Positions 11,901 through 23,900 of a stretch of DNA of 64,000 nt are shown here, in pieces. The DNA lies in assembly GCA_023101725.1 (NCBI GenBank), contig JALJCO010007139.1, positions 101,001 to 165,000 on the forward strand, read 5' to 3'. The position numbers and the translations under genes are program-made. How positions within the stretch are numbered: position 1 is the first letter of the stretch; each line of letters starts with the position of its first letter. The notes under the pieces are model-generated. The model searched no databases. It was not told where the DNA came from and saw only the letters and a list, made by a program, of their open reading frames with translations. Source of the stretch: Atherinomorus stipes. Taxonomy: Eukaryota > Chordata > Actinopteri > Atheriniformes > Atherinidae.

Positions 11901-13839
11901 CAGACCGGAAAGGTATTTGGTGCACAGAAGTTTAATCTTCTTTTCTGATTTAGGATTTGAGATGAATCAGTCGTACGATTTGATGATCATCTCACCACAG
12001 CATTTTAAATGCTAAGCAACCCCACACTGTAGGAACCAGCAGTAGTCATAACAAACTGCTACACTGAACTGCAGAATTTAACATGTGAAACATAAGCATG
12101 CTCCTATGACATTATATGTATAACCAAGGGTTGTTTTTCTCAAATAAAGTAAACATGAATATATAAATTATTAATGAATAAATAAATAACTAGATAAATA
12201 TAAGGCAAACTGATCTCTAGATAATTCATAGTAATCCCCCAAAATAGGGAATTTTGGATGGAATTACTTTTTATGCTTTAGCTGTGTTAAAAATGGAACA
12301 GGACTTCCCCAGCAGGATACCTAAATATCATTCTGCCAATTACTTAATGGCAGACAGAGTACACAATGAGTGAACACATGCAGACTTGGAAACTCATCAG
12401 AAAATAACTAGGCCATGACAGCAATGTTGACTGGCAGGTTAAGAGGAGATTAAAATCAATCACTCCTCACTGGCAGCCAGTTGAGAGCCATCAGAACTGT
12501 CCGTATTGTGAGAACAGCACTGTTACAGTAGTAGAGCTGTTTACCTCTGACATGTTTGTGCTCTTGTGCATTTGAATTACACGACTGTGTGTCGAGACAT
12601 GACACAGGCATTGCCTCTGAAGCATTAATGTCAAATGGCTAAGAGAGCGGTGCTGAAGTGGGTCTCAGATTACAGGATTAACATACAAAGATGCAGAATG
12701 AGAGAAGAGAGGGGGAACAGCACAGAGAAAAGATAACTATTTCCTTCTATCAGTAATTCATTTGGTCTACATGATTAAACGTTAAAAAAGTTTAGGTGTC
12801 TTTAGTACTGGTACTCTAAAGAAGTGACCATTGACTGTAAAAGCAAACACAAACACACACACACTAAGAAATTAAAGTGTACTGAAACTGTAATGCTAAA
12901 AATAGCTAATTCTATTAGCCATGTTACATAAAGGTAATCTAATATTTGCCCACATCTTTCCTTATTACACAAACCCGTGATCTTCACACATTTCCTCTGA
13001 AGTATTATGGTCATAGGTCGACTCAGACCCACAGCCTCAATAGTTAGTTTGATGAGAACTTTTGGTCAGATAAAGAGGAAAAGGTCAAATATAAAGACTG
13101 CTTAGCGTGCTGGGAGAAAAAATATCAAACTTTTATAAATTGACCTGTTGACATTATGTTTGGTCTAGTAGGCAACACCATTATTTCATGAACAAAGGGT
13201 TGTACAAACCCAGTGCTGATAGGCAGATGTTACTCAGTGATGTTGTTTTGGCTTTTTTGATTTTGTTTTGTTTTTTCACCTTGGAAAGATCATTCACCAA
13301 ATTTGGGGAGTGTCATTTTTGCCAGGCTCATCCTATGTAGGAACTGACAATGACACTTTAATAAATGGAATAGAAAGGGGAGAACAAGAACAGAGAATGG
13401 AAGAAAAATCACCTTTGACACACACATTTTTTTCTTGGCAGCCTTCAACAAAACAGGTTGTCTCCCAAATTAATTTCCATTGTGTGTTCATTATCCTAAT
13501 TGCCATTGGTCTCATATTAGAATAACAAATATTTTCTCATAGAAAGCTGAACTGTTCATTGTGTTTTACAAGATTAGTGGCACTTCCCCTTTAATTCCTA
13601 GTGAAAAAAAAACAGTTTAAAGCACGAAAATGTAAATTTAGGACAAGGGAGTGTGTGGTTAAAATGTAGGGAGGACAGAGATTAAAAAGTGGGTTAAAAG
13701 GCTGTTGCTCTTTTCACAGGCAAGGTTGTCAAACTCGTTCTACAGAGAGGCTCTGCAACCCCCCACTCATGTTAGCATTCTTCCACAGGTCAGGCCTTCA
13801 AGTGGAGGTTAGACTTGGGGCAAAGAAGGAAAATACTTC

Positions 13840-14112
13840 AACCAGGGTTTCAGTTTAGCTATCAGAGAACTACTTTCTGGCACTATTCCAGAAATCAGGG
13901 AGAAATTACGTATATTGGCAATTCGGCAAAAAGATGTTCAAAGTTGGGCTGATAAATTAGAGAACTGTTTTCCTCAGGTGACTAAAGTTACCCTTTCTGC
14001 CTTGAGTGGTAAGAAAATGCTCATCGTAGTTAATGGAGCACTTCTTTCTTTTGGTTTCTTGTTTGTTTTTAAATGTCTTATGTTCAATAAAGAATCAAAT
14101 CAAATCAAATAA
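13840..14112 (+). mobile_element. retroposed fragment with TCAAA-repeat tail, family unknown
   Basis: A plus-strand open frame (65 codons from 13915, MAIRQKDVQSWADKLENCF) runs toward a 3' end reading TTCAATAAAGAATCAAATCA followed by further AATCAAAT units. A polyadenylation-like AATAAAG plus a short tandem tail is typical of non-LTR retroposons. I do not recognise the encoded fragment; it could be a LINE 3' end or a retroposed gene piece. Confidence 0.4.
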
Positions 14113-14113
14113 T

Positions 14114-14884
14114 ACCCCTTTCCTACTGCCCAAAAAAATCAGTTTAAACCCGCGAGCACTCGGCTTTTAGTGGCAGTTGGAAAAGCTCACCGACCCGCGT
14201 CAAACGACTCAGCAAGTGGGTTAAAATCACATTCAACGGCTCGGCACAATCGGTATGCAATGGGAAGACCAGACCCAGGTTGCCCCGCGAATTTACGTGA
14301 TGACATTGGGCGACACTTGTCTACATTGTGATGTCACAGTCAAATCTCATATAAAAGTACCAAACAGTTCTGCTTTGGCCACAAATTCACATCGGCTGAA
14401 TTCCATCTGCGCTAGAAAATCATCTGCTGGTTTTCCTCCACTTTGAGGACGGACAAAGGTGCAACAAGAAAGGACACAGACTACGGCCTGACTCGCTCTC
14501 CATAGTTTACTTTCCTTATTTCTGTCCAACGGCTGACATCATCAGTGCGAACCCAGCATGATGGCGTCACCAGACGCGTAGCAGTGGGACAGAGGCCATG
14601 AAGCTTGCTAGCAGGTGATCAGACCCGGCTTTTTTTTTTTTTTTCTCCAATGGGAAAGGAGTGAAATGCCGATCATGAGCGGGTTGACGCCCATTTGAAA
14701 AACCCGTGTGAACCACAAATTTTTTTTAAAATAAAGGAAGGAGGGAAGGGAGAAGAGGAGAGGGGGGGGAGGGGGAGGGAAGGGAAGGGACGGGACGGGA
14801 AGGGGCGGGGGCGGGGGAGGGACGAGCTGTGGTGGGTGGGGAAGAACAGCCACGAACCCGCTAATTTCAGTGGGAAAGCAGCTT
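14114..14884. mobile_element. GC-rich inverted-repeat element (MITE-like, class II)
   Basis: A sharp rise in G+C and CpG compared with its flanks. The ends are inverted: CTTTCCTACTG near 14118, and the reverse complement of CAGTGGGAAAG near 14868-14878. ACCCGC/GCGGGT blocks sit just inside each end. A second CAATGGGAAAGGAG-like end with GCGGGTTGACG lies at 14647-14690, suggesting a nested or compound element. It contains a G-rich purine tract (14735-14822). The target duplication is unclear (TAA/TTA possible). The superfamily is not assigned. Confidence 0.5.
14735..14822 (+). repeat. G-rich polypurine tract
   Basis: Nearly continuous A/G, with many runs of three or more G (GGGACGGGACGGGAAGGGG and similar). 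It meets the simple G-quadruplex pattern of four closely spaced G-runs on the plus strand. It lies inside the GC-rich inverted-repeat element. Confidence 0.7.
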
Positions 14885-15415
14885 AAGACTGGACAGATGA
14901 TGAAAGAGAAATTGAGCAAGTCTGCCTGGGGTTGTCAGCATATAACTGACAAGTAAAAGATGTTTTGCAGACAATCAATATGTCCTCAGATACCATTAGG
15001 AAGGAAAACAAGGCAATACAATCTTTTGGTTTATATTTTTAGGGCTGTTTCTGCTTCTGTCATATATGAAATAACCACTTACACAGTAAAGAAGCAATGA
15101 AGAACTGTAACAAAAAAAGAAAAAAAAATCTGAAGATTTTTACCAACACAGCTCAAGATTAGTTCAAATATAAACCCTGGACTCTGAATGACAGATAACA
15201 CTGTCAAGCACCAATAGCTATAGCCACAATATACCTATGTAATATTACAAAAATGTTATTAATGTGAACAGCTGCTTGCAACAAAGATCTTATTCTCAAC
15301 ATTAAAATATGAAACCGAAACAGAATATCAATAAAGGGGCATGAAGAGCATTGTAATCTTTTCTAGGATACCCTAAGCTGCAGCTTGTCCTTTAAAAATC
15401 CCTGCCTCTTCTTCA

Positions 15416-15429
15416 GTTGCTATGGTAAC
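15416..15429. promoter_or_regulatory. X-box-like (RFX) motif 2
   Basis: GTTGCTATGGTAAC is a near-perfect palindromic X-box (RFX family). It sits in a non-repetitive, relatively GC-rich part of the daam1 intron. Motif evidence only. Confidence 0.4.
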
Positions 15430-16108
15430 CAGAGCGGAGGGTGACTGGTGGAAGCTGGGTGGGTGGGTGATTTAATGTAAGCCCCTTCCAGTGCACATTA
15501 CCCTCCTTTTTAATCTCTTCTGGATGCTTTAAGGAAGAAAATAGGATTGTCTCTCTAATTTAGTAGACAAAAACAAATAACAAAACCATTAAGGATTACA
15601 GGGTAAAAATCTAGTCTGCCATTGCTGAGAGGCACCACGCAATCCGGCAGAATTACAAAGAATAGCTGTCAATCCTTTGGAACACATGCAATGTAGAGAA
15701 TACACAGCCTCTTGAGAATGGCTACGGAAGTGAGAGTGGAACCTGAGAAGGATGGGCAGCAGCAGGAAATGAGTGAGGAGAATGAGCAGACCCTTCTCAA
15801 GGTGACTTTCTATTTCATTGACCTGATTATTTGCACTCCGCCCCCATCATGGAAAAAGTATGCCATCCTCTCTCTCACACTCACTTGACACTGATAATGG
15901 GCTGTGTTCATCAAACCAGGGAGAGAAGCTGGTGGGAGGCAGCAGCCTGTGTGTATTTGAGAACACATATTTCTACCACCACCTCACCCTATCACCAGAG
16001 CAGCCTTGTCATTACGGGGCATTCCCTGCATACAGAGGACAACTCTCCCACCATGAAATCAGCCCCAGGGCCCAGTCGAAGATCCATGTCATCCCTCCCC
16101 TCCCCCTG

Positions 16109-16122
16109 GTTACTACGGCAAC
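16109..16122. promoter_or_regulatory. X-box-like (RFX) motif 3
   Basis: GTTACTACGGCAAC fits the X-box form GTNRCY-N2-RGYAAC. It lies 693 bp from motif 2, in the same relatively GC-rich block. Motif evidence only. Confidence 0.3.
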
Positions 16123-17592
16123 ACAGTTTTCTGCACCAACACCTCCTAATTAGAAGACATGACACAATCACCTACGTATAGGGGAGAGGAATCCAGTTTG
16201 TCCTGGGGAGTGATAAAGCAAACCAGCAGCCACAACTCCCTTCATGCTCAGACTGATAGCCTCTAACAATTTACTGGTCACATGCAGTCCACACACATGC
16301 ATTCCAGTCAGCAGATAGCCGGCTTCAGCTCCTGCGATTCTTTTCCTTGCATTCATTTGATTACAGGGTAGAATAGACAGATTCATTGAGCTCGTCTTAC
16401 CCTGTCCTGGAGTGAGCTTGCCTCTGTTGTGCTCTGGACATTCCCTTTATATCCTGGGCTCACTGCAGTATACAGCTTTCTGCGCTGTCGACAGAAAAAA
16501 CTATGCCCGTACACAGCACGCAGCAGAGCATTTCCTGTGCAAGGTGTGTAATCCACGCAGGTTCAGATTCATCTGCTTGGGATTGGAGTGGCTATTCAGC
16601 ACCTTGTCAAAGGCTGTCACACTTTGTCGAGAGGAAAATCCCAGTTTGATGGAGCACGTTTCCCTCTTTTGACTGGGCAAATAAGAGATAAAACCACCAT
16701 ACAGACTAAGCAACTGTCTGAGATCTCGCAAAGAGCCAGCTGGCCAGCGAGTCCTCAGCGTATGTTCTCCCTCCCTAACCTCCTTCTCCCTGCCTTTCTC
16801 TGCAGAATTCTGTGGGGGCAAAGGGGACAGGCACAGATGTTACTGGCTCTAGGCCACACCCCTTTTCAACACTCCCAGTCCTAATAGGATGCAGCCGAGC
16901 AGCAGCCACCGCCCAGCTCAGTACACCCCCCTGGATGAGATTTGCGCAGCTTGTTTAGGGTTTGTTTGAGGAGTTCTTGTTTGGAAAGCTGCAGGAAGAA
17001 AACAAAGCAAAGGTGTGAAATGTGTGGGGTAAATGAGGGCATGAGTAGGGGAGGGATGGAATGTGTGGCAAGGCTATTGGAAATGAAATAATCACAAAGG
17101 CATAAATTTAAGAAAGAAAATGGAAAAAACTGAGCACAATGAAGTTTTCTTGTGCACAACACACCCTCAGTGCAAACAACCTGTAAAACTGCCCAAAATT
17201 AACTTTTACAATCTAGCACACAATGAGGCAACAAGACATATACAAAGAATTTTATTTTTAACAATCTCAGACACTCCCATATGATTTATAGCACATGTAT
17301 CACAACTGCTAACTAACAAAATCCAGCATTCAGACACATTTCTACAAAGCAGCACTGACATTTCACTGTATGGACAACAAAAATAAATACATTTGGGTTA
17401 GGAATTTGATTTCCTTTGCAATGTACTAATTAAATTGGTACATTTCATCTCATAAACTCCTAGTAATCTAACTTTAAAGCAAGACTTCACCTTGGACAAT
17501 CACTGATGTGATAAATAGGAACTATTTTAATGGTGGGGTGGACAACGTTTTCCAGGAGAATTTATAACAATATTGCTTAAAATCTCCTTCAT

Positions 17593-17622
17593 ACCCCAAT
17601 TACAACCAATTGTAATTGGGGT
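17593..17622. repeat. perfect hairpin, 13 bp stem
   Basis: ACCCCAATTACAA, loop CCAA, TTGTAATTGGGGT. The stem is perfect. Only 13 bp long, it is too short for a miRNA precursor and may be the core of a small fold-back element. Confidence 0.6.
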
Positions 17623-17926
17623 TTCTTTTAAATGCTCTAACACACAAAAAAAAAGAAAAAAAGAATGGAGTCACCTGGGAAATGGACAGGACTGAAAAAA
17701 CATCATCAAAACATCTTGACCAAATGACTGAATGGTGATATGTCAAACTCAACTGCCATTTGTCCCTCCCCAGTCCCTCCGCTGTATGTGCCCCTCTTTG
17801 TGCAACTCACAGTGTGAACAACCATGGCCAACAGACTGCTTACTGCAGCTATTTTCAGGTATTTGCTCTGATAAATCCACCAAAAAAGAAACAACAAATA
17901 AGGTTCAACTCATGGAGGCGTAGACG

Positions 17927-17955
17927 TTTGCAGTGTGGATTTTTTACACTGCAAA
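17927..17955. repeat. hairpin, 10 bp stem
   Basis: TTTGCAGTGT, a 9 nt loop, then ACACTGCAAA. It lies about 300 bp from the 17593 hairpin. No clear terminal repeats were found that would join the two into one element. Confidence 0.45.
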
Positions 17956-20900
17956 TGATTTGGAGGTGAATGAAATACTTTCAGAAACGTGGTTCATCAG
18001 CTGTTGACTTGCTAGCTAGCAAGCTATCCACTCGGCTGTTTCCAGTTGTTTTCACCAAGTCGCTCGTGAACGCTTGAAGCGCATTTTCCTGTGCTCAGGA
18101 GGCACGTTTTTTTTTTTTTTTTTTTTTTTTTGAGAATTTCCTAAATAATATCCTAAATGGTGTTTAGGTCAGTGGTTCCGCTTCTTAGGAACAAACAATC
18201 CAAACCAAAAAGTAGTAGTATTACTACTACTGAAACTACATGAGAGAGACAGAGAGAAAATCAGACATGTCCTCATAGGAGAACAAGTCATCGTCCTGAT
18301 TCAAGCCCTACGAGTTTTGTGCAGGTGTTGACAAACAATGTCATCAATCAGTCATTCACCTCTCTTTCTTCACTGGTGAGTCAAGCATTTCTCCAGAATA
18401 TCAAGACGTCAACAAGACATCATCATGCTTTGACTGAACATTTAGTCATTCAACAGTTCTGTCCAATGATCATTTTGAGAAAATGATGCAATGACACAGT
18501 AGAGAATCACAACCCTTGTAAGTGAGGCTGTAAACGAGACTATGGATTTACTGTACTTGCTGAGGTCTGGGCTCAGACACTGCCCAGCCAAAAGGAAGTC
18601 ACAAATCAAATCTAAAAGCAAAATTAAACCCTCTTCCTTAACAGCTGTGAGAAACCAGGCGAGGCATTAGAAATGTTACCACTGGCTCTACAAACCGCCA
18701 CTTTCCACATGTCTTTACTGATCTGAGAGGTTAGTAATGTCACTTTCCATGATTTCTGGGTTATTAAAAGTTCAAAGACTTGCAACAGCTGCATTTCCTT
18801 GCCATTTGGAGATGCCAGCACATAATATTGCCTGCAGCTTTAAGGTTTCTCAACCACTTCCAAGTCACATTCTGTGGTTAGCTGATATAATACATCATCC
18901 TGTGAAGTGCTACAACTCCATGTTGAAGTTTGCACCATGTATGCATAGAACTGAGCTTGTGTGAAAGAGTTTATCTCGGCTGGGCTGGTATAACAGACAT
19001 CAGTAGCAAGCCACGCCAGTGCAGTCATGAATGGATAACGGTGGAAGCTGTACAGTCCTGGATAGCTGCCTCTGAAAAGAATGTCATGCAGCTGGAATAA
19101 CAGACAGGACCCGTTCTCATGGAGGGCTTCTGTTCTGGTGGGACATATCTCCTGTGTCAATAAAAGCAGACTGATGTTTTGTTGACCTCACGCTCACCAG
19201 GTACAACAGAAAATGTATAGACACAAAGGGTGGTGACATTTTTTATGAGCACTAATATTGTCCTGCCGTTCTGTGTTACTTTCTAGTCTGTCCTTTCTCT
19301 CTACAGTTTGAGAAATTGACTTTTTCTCGTGAATCCCTTTTGTTTCTAGAGTAAATGAAACTTTCATCATTACTATAAAAAAGTGAAAAAAAGAATGATC
19401 TAAACAGGAACCAATAGAAAACTGGCACTGATTACAATCTGTTCCATCCTGTATGAAATATTGATCACCAGCACTCTGCCAACCAATAATTTTCCATTTA
19501 ACAAACTTTTTTTTTTTTTCCAAGTGAGTTGCAGAATGTTCCGGATCATGTAACAGCAGGAACAATCAATCCAGAGTGACATAATACATAAAAGCCTCTG
19601 CATTTCAGCATTAGCTTGAGGCTTTATCTGACAGAAACTAAGAAGTCTGAGAAGATCTTTGCTAAACCTCTCAGTTAATGATTAATCATGGGAGGACTAA
19701 AAAAAAAAACAGCTTTTATGATTTTGTATTATGTTGACCTAGTAAATAGAGCAGCAATACAAACAAATCAACTGTAATCTACTGCTGAAAGATGCAAAAG
19801 TTTGCTAATCATCCATATTGAGAACAGGCAGCTTGCAGGTGGTACAGGCTACAGACTGCAACCATCCCTGAAAACTTCAGCTATGATAACATGCTTACCA
19901 ATTAACTGTTTCTGGTTAAGTAGAAAATGAAAGGGCTTTTGTGAAATGCAACTGATACAGCTTAGAGTGTGAAATGTGAGGTCAATTCAGGGGCACAAAG
20001 AGGAGATGAAAGAAATCATGGAGAGGAAATTTTATCAGAAAGACCTCAAGCTGGGTTGCACACACCACTGTCACATTAACCAAGCTCAATTGTGAATGAC
20101 AGCCTAAAAATACAACAAAATTAAAGAAACAAACTAGTCCAAAAACATGTGTGAAAGGGGGGCATCACAACAGCTTGTATTATATTGTGTAGGAGAACAG
20201 TGCTAAACTGTATCCATAAGGTTCAGACAGGGTGGGGCAATATCCATAAATTCCAACCATGCAGCCCTTCCCTTGTAGGAGACCCTGTCATTCACAAATT
20301 AAATACCAGAAATAAAAAGGGTCCAAGTGGTCTCTACCCACCCTTTAGAAAGCTTGTAATTACTTCTTGAACCAGGTTCATCCCAGAAGGCCCACACAAC
20401 CTTATGTATCCATCTCTAGAACGCAAACATTAAAAGGACAGTCCAAGAACATATAATATACTTTTAGATCTTAAAAGACCCACATTAGCAAGCAGCTATA
20501 AACACATCTTCTTTGCTGAACTGAACACTCACCGTGGCCAGTTCAGCAAACCAAGAAGAAAATTAACAGAGGACAAGAGGAAAAGAACAAGAGAGAAGGA
20601 CAGAGCAAGATAGAAGACAAGTCAAGGTACGACTGTACTGGCTGGAGAGAGCTCACTGTACAGCTAGAAGCAAGATGGATGCCCAAATAGCTGTCGTTAG
20701 GGGGCGCGTTTGCAGTCTGCAAAAGTTCTGTATTGGGTCCGAAAGAATATGGGAGCAATAAAGTTGAAGAAAACAAAAGCAGAAAATGTGTCTAAAAGAG
20801 GACATGGTGAACAAGGCAAGACACAGAGTGGAGATAACATAAATGCCAGCAGTAAAAACACATCAATCTACAATCAATACACTGACTTAATAATTAATTA

Positions 20901-23900
20901 TCCAAGAGCATTGATCCAAGTTGGAGACATAATTTGAATGGTGATATATCAAATCATATGTAAGACACGTTTAAGAAAAAAAAACAAAAACATGTGGAAG
21001 TGCTCAGCTATGACAACCAAAAGGTATTATTTTTAACCAGTTTGTGCTACCGCAGATGCACTCAGCATTTTATAGTTAGAGAAGGTACTTTCTTGTAAAA
21101 TTACCTCAGAATTTACAGGGAAACTTGGATTACTTAGGGTTATAGATGAAAGCTCTTTCTGGAAGAAGTTTGAAACACCACAGCAAAAATCTCATGACAT
21201 GAAACACAGCAGCTTCAGTTACCATGTTTGTAACAGACTGACAAGACTTTGAGAGTTAAAAGGCTGTGGCTTAACTTGCTGATCCCTCCAGATGTAGGCC
21301 AACAGTATGCTAAGAAATCAGTGGTTAAGGTTCTGAGTAGAGCAAGCAGCCTAGCATACAGAATATTACAGCAGAACAGCAGAAATAGCACAAACAGACA
21401 AATCAAATAGAGTAATGGTAATCCAACATAATCCAATCAGTATCCAGCCTGCTCTGAGGGCAAAGACAACTTCAAAGTACTGCATGCCCATTAGCTACAG
21501 TCACACATGGATACTCTGAGAGAGCAAGTTCACAGACTAGATCCATGTGAAAAGGTGTGAGGTCCTGGTCTCATCTTCAACTAACTGTATGGATCTGAGA
21601 ATGGCTTATGGATAGCTTAATGCAAGAATAACTGTGTGGTCCAAAGGCAAAGTTTGAAGTGGCACCAAGTTAGCATACCATACACAGCCTTATTACCTAG
21701 TGCGATGTCTGAGGGATTAGCTGTTTATCTGCTGTCATAATCTCATTGGAGAAAAAACAAAACAAAACATGTGGCCAGAAGCTGAGACAACATATCAAAG
21801 AGAGAAATCCACAAAAACACGTGCACCAAGTGCTGGGCATTCCAAAAAAACAATTATGCTAAAGAAGAAACTGTAGGAAAAAGATGTTTGAGGAGGTTAA
21901 CAAGGACACCTGCTGTTTAACAGGATTGACCTGGCAGCTTCTGTCCTGGGGCGTCTCAACAATCAGCTGCACAATGCAAACAACTGAGATAGAAGTAAAA
22001 TTGTGGTCAGAGCAGAACTGCTCTTGAATATGGAAAAACTAGGACTCTTAGTTAAGAAATTAATTTGGTAATATTAAAGAAGTATTGTTCATTAAAAAAA
22101 TTGAAAGGAAAAAAATCCTGCTTAATTACTTTTTATGATTACACCACCGAAAATAGCTTAACTAAAAGTCATGACAGTAGGAAAAATAATTAATAAGTTA
22201 AATAATTGTAAGAAAAGGATTTAATGTTGACATGGACTACAGTTGCCTCTTAAAGCTGTAACACAATCAGTCCTGAAGAACAGTTAGCCATTTATGCAAC
22301 TGGTTTCGTCTGTGGCCTCTCCTCAGAAATGTTATCACACATATTACTGTGGGAACCTGTTCATCTTAGAAGCAGCCTTAAGCCCATTTCAAGGAGACCA
22401 GACCATCTCAAGTTCCAGGACGAGTCTTTTAGAGAAAGAAAAAAAAAAAAAAAAAAAGCATTTTGAACAGTACCCGTCAATGCACTGTTTCATGAAATGT
22501 GAAGATTGCAGTCAAATGTCTATAAGAAAGCTGAGTCTTTGAGCCCTTTGTTTATTTGTAACAAGCAACAATGTGCTTTACAACAAAGATGCTTTTTTAA
22601 ACAATCACAAATTCTTCAAATCCAATAATAATGTGCATGACTGACATTACTGACTCCTGAGATGCTAACTTAGTTAACAGCAAATGATATTACCGTAGTA
22701 AGTATACCAACAACATCTCAGCATGAGATATACAAATGACAAAGGAAACCAATAAACCAAAGCATGCATTTGCTCCCATGTGCAGAGGATTATCAAGGCA
22801 GGAAGAATTGGCAGGGGAAATTAAGTGCATTCATGATTAGTCCAAAAAGAATCTAAACATTAGCTAATCTTAATCCATGGCCCAGAGTTGTTGCAAACAT
22901 CTGAGTTCATAAAGTCACGAATGAAAAAAAAAAAAAAAAAAAGATAAGTGATTTAGTCTAAACATTTTTTTCTAGCCTTGCTCTTTCATTCACATGTTGG
23001 AACTTGAGTGTTACTTTCTGGAGGGTAGGGCAGCATTTTAAGAGCAGGATAAAGCATGCCGTGCTCTGGCACAGTCTGTTGCTGAACGTGATATCAGTCT
23101 GCCGATCAAAGAATGTTATATCTTTTAATTTGTGTATGGAGAGGGCACGTGTTGACATCTAACCCTTTCCAGTCAAAGGAAGAAGCAATAATGCATGACA
23201 TATTTCACAAGTGCACATGGCATTTCTAAAATGGTCCATAGAGTATAGATGTACCCTTGAGGCTTAAAAATCAGACAACTATGTTTTGTGAGGTCATTGC
23301 AATGCAGTCATAAGGGTTTTGCTAGGAACAGACATCAAATCAAGCTCTATACCTTGACAGTGTGTTTAGACACCTTAACAGGTTAATTCTGCATCCTAAA
23401 AAAAAAAAGTCCAGGGCTCTGCTTCAATCAGTCACATCTTTTAGTCTGCTGAGAAATTTTTTTGAAGTGTAATATTTGATGGTTGAAGGGTTGTTAAATG
23501 TACAGAATAAAATTGAATTGTAGTGTGTGGTATAGTTCAATTTGATATCTCTTAGTAATCGAGCTTCCACTACCAGAACTGCAAGTAGCAGCCTGAACTG
23601 GGTGAATATGTAATCGGACAAAATGCTGGCATCTGACCAGCTGGAATCTCTCCTTCAAGAATAATACTGTAAGTCTGTAGAAAAAAGAAAAAAAAAAAGG
23701 CAGACAGCTCACAGACCTACAGAAACTTCAAACTCTTACAGCATTCTCCTTTCCAGTATCCTTGCTTTGGGATTTCACATTCATGATGTGACCCAGACAA
23801 AGGGGATAAGAGTCGAGCATGAAGTGAAACATGAATCCCTTCTGGTCTATTAAACCTCCCACCCTCCCAAACCAACATCTTGGTTTTGGGACTCCCCCTC

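Larger units (their letters stand above)
7351..13840 (-). other. daam1: daam1 long first intron, middle part
   Basis: Mostly unique-looking AT-rich sequence without a recognisable exon. It includes a CATCATCAT run at 7515, an X-box-like site at 8971, an A-run with AAG repeats at 10766-10796 and a G-run at 11171. Around 12340-12720 the composition is more balanced and free of simple repeats, a candidate conserved non-coding block. Confidence 0.5.

Noticed and set aside
16501..16884. Frames of 98-106 codons on both strands at 16.5-16.9 kb
   Set aside because: They arise in a locally GC-richer intron block. Neither strand shows a conserved motif, so the block was treated as possible regulatory DNA.
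17593..17622. Possible microRNA precursor
   Set aside because: The stem is only 13 bp with a 4 nt loop, far shorter than a pre-miRNA hairpin.
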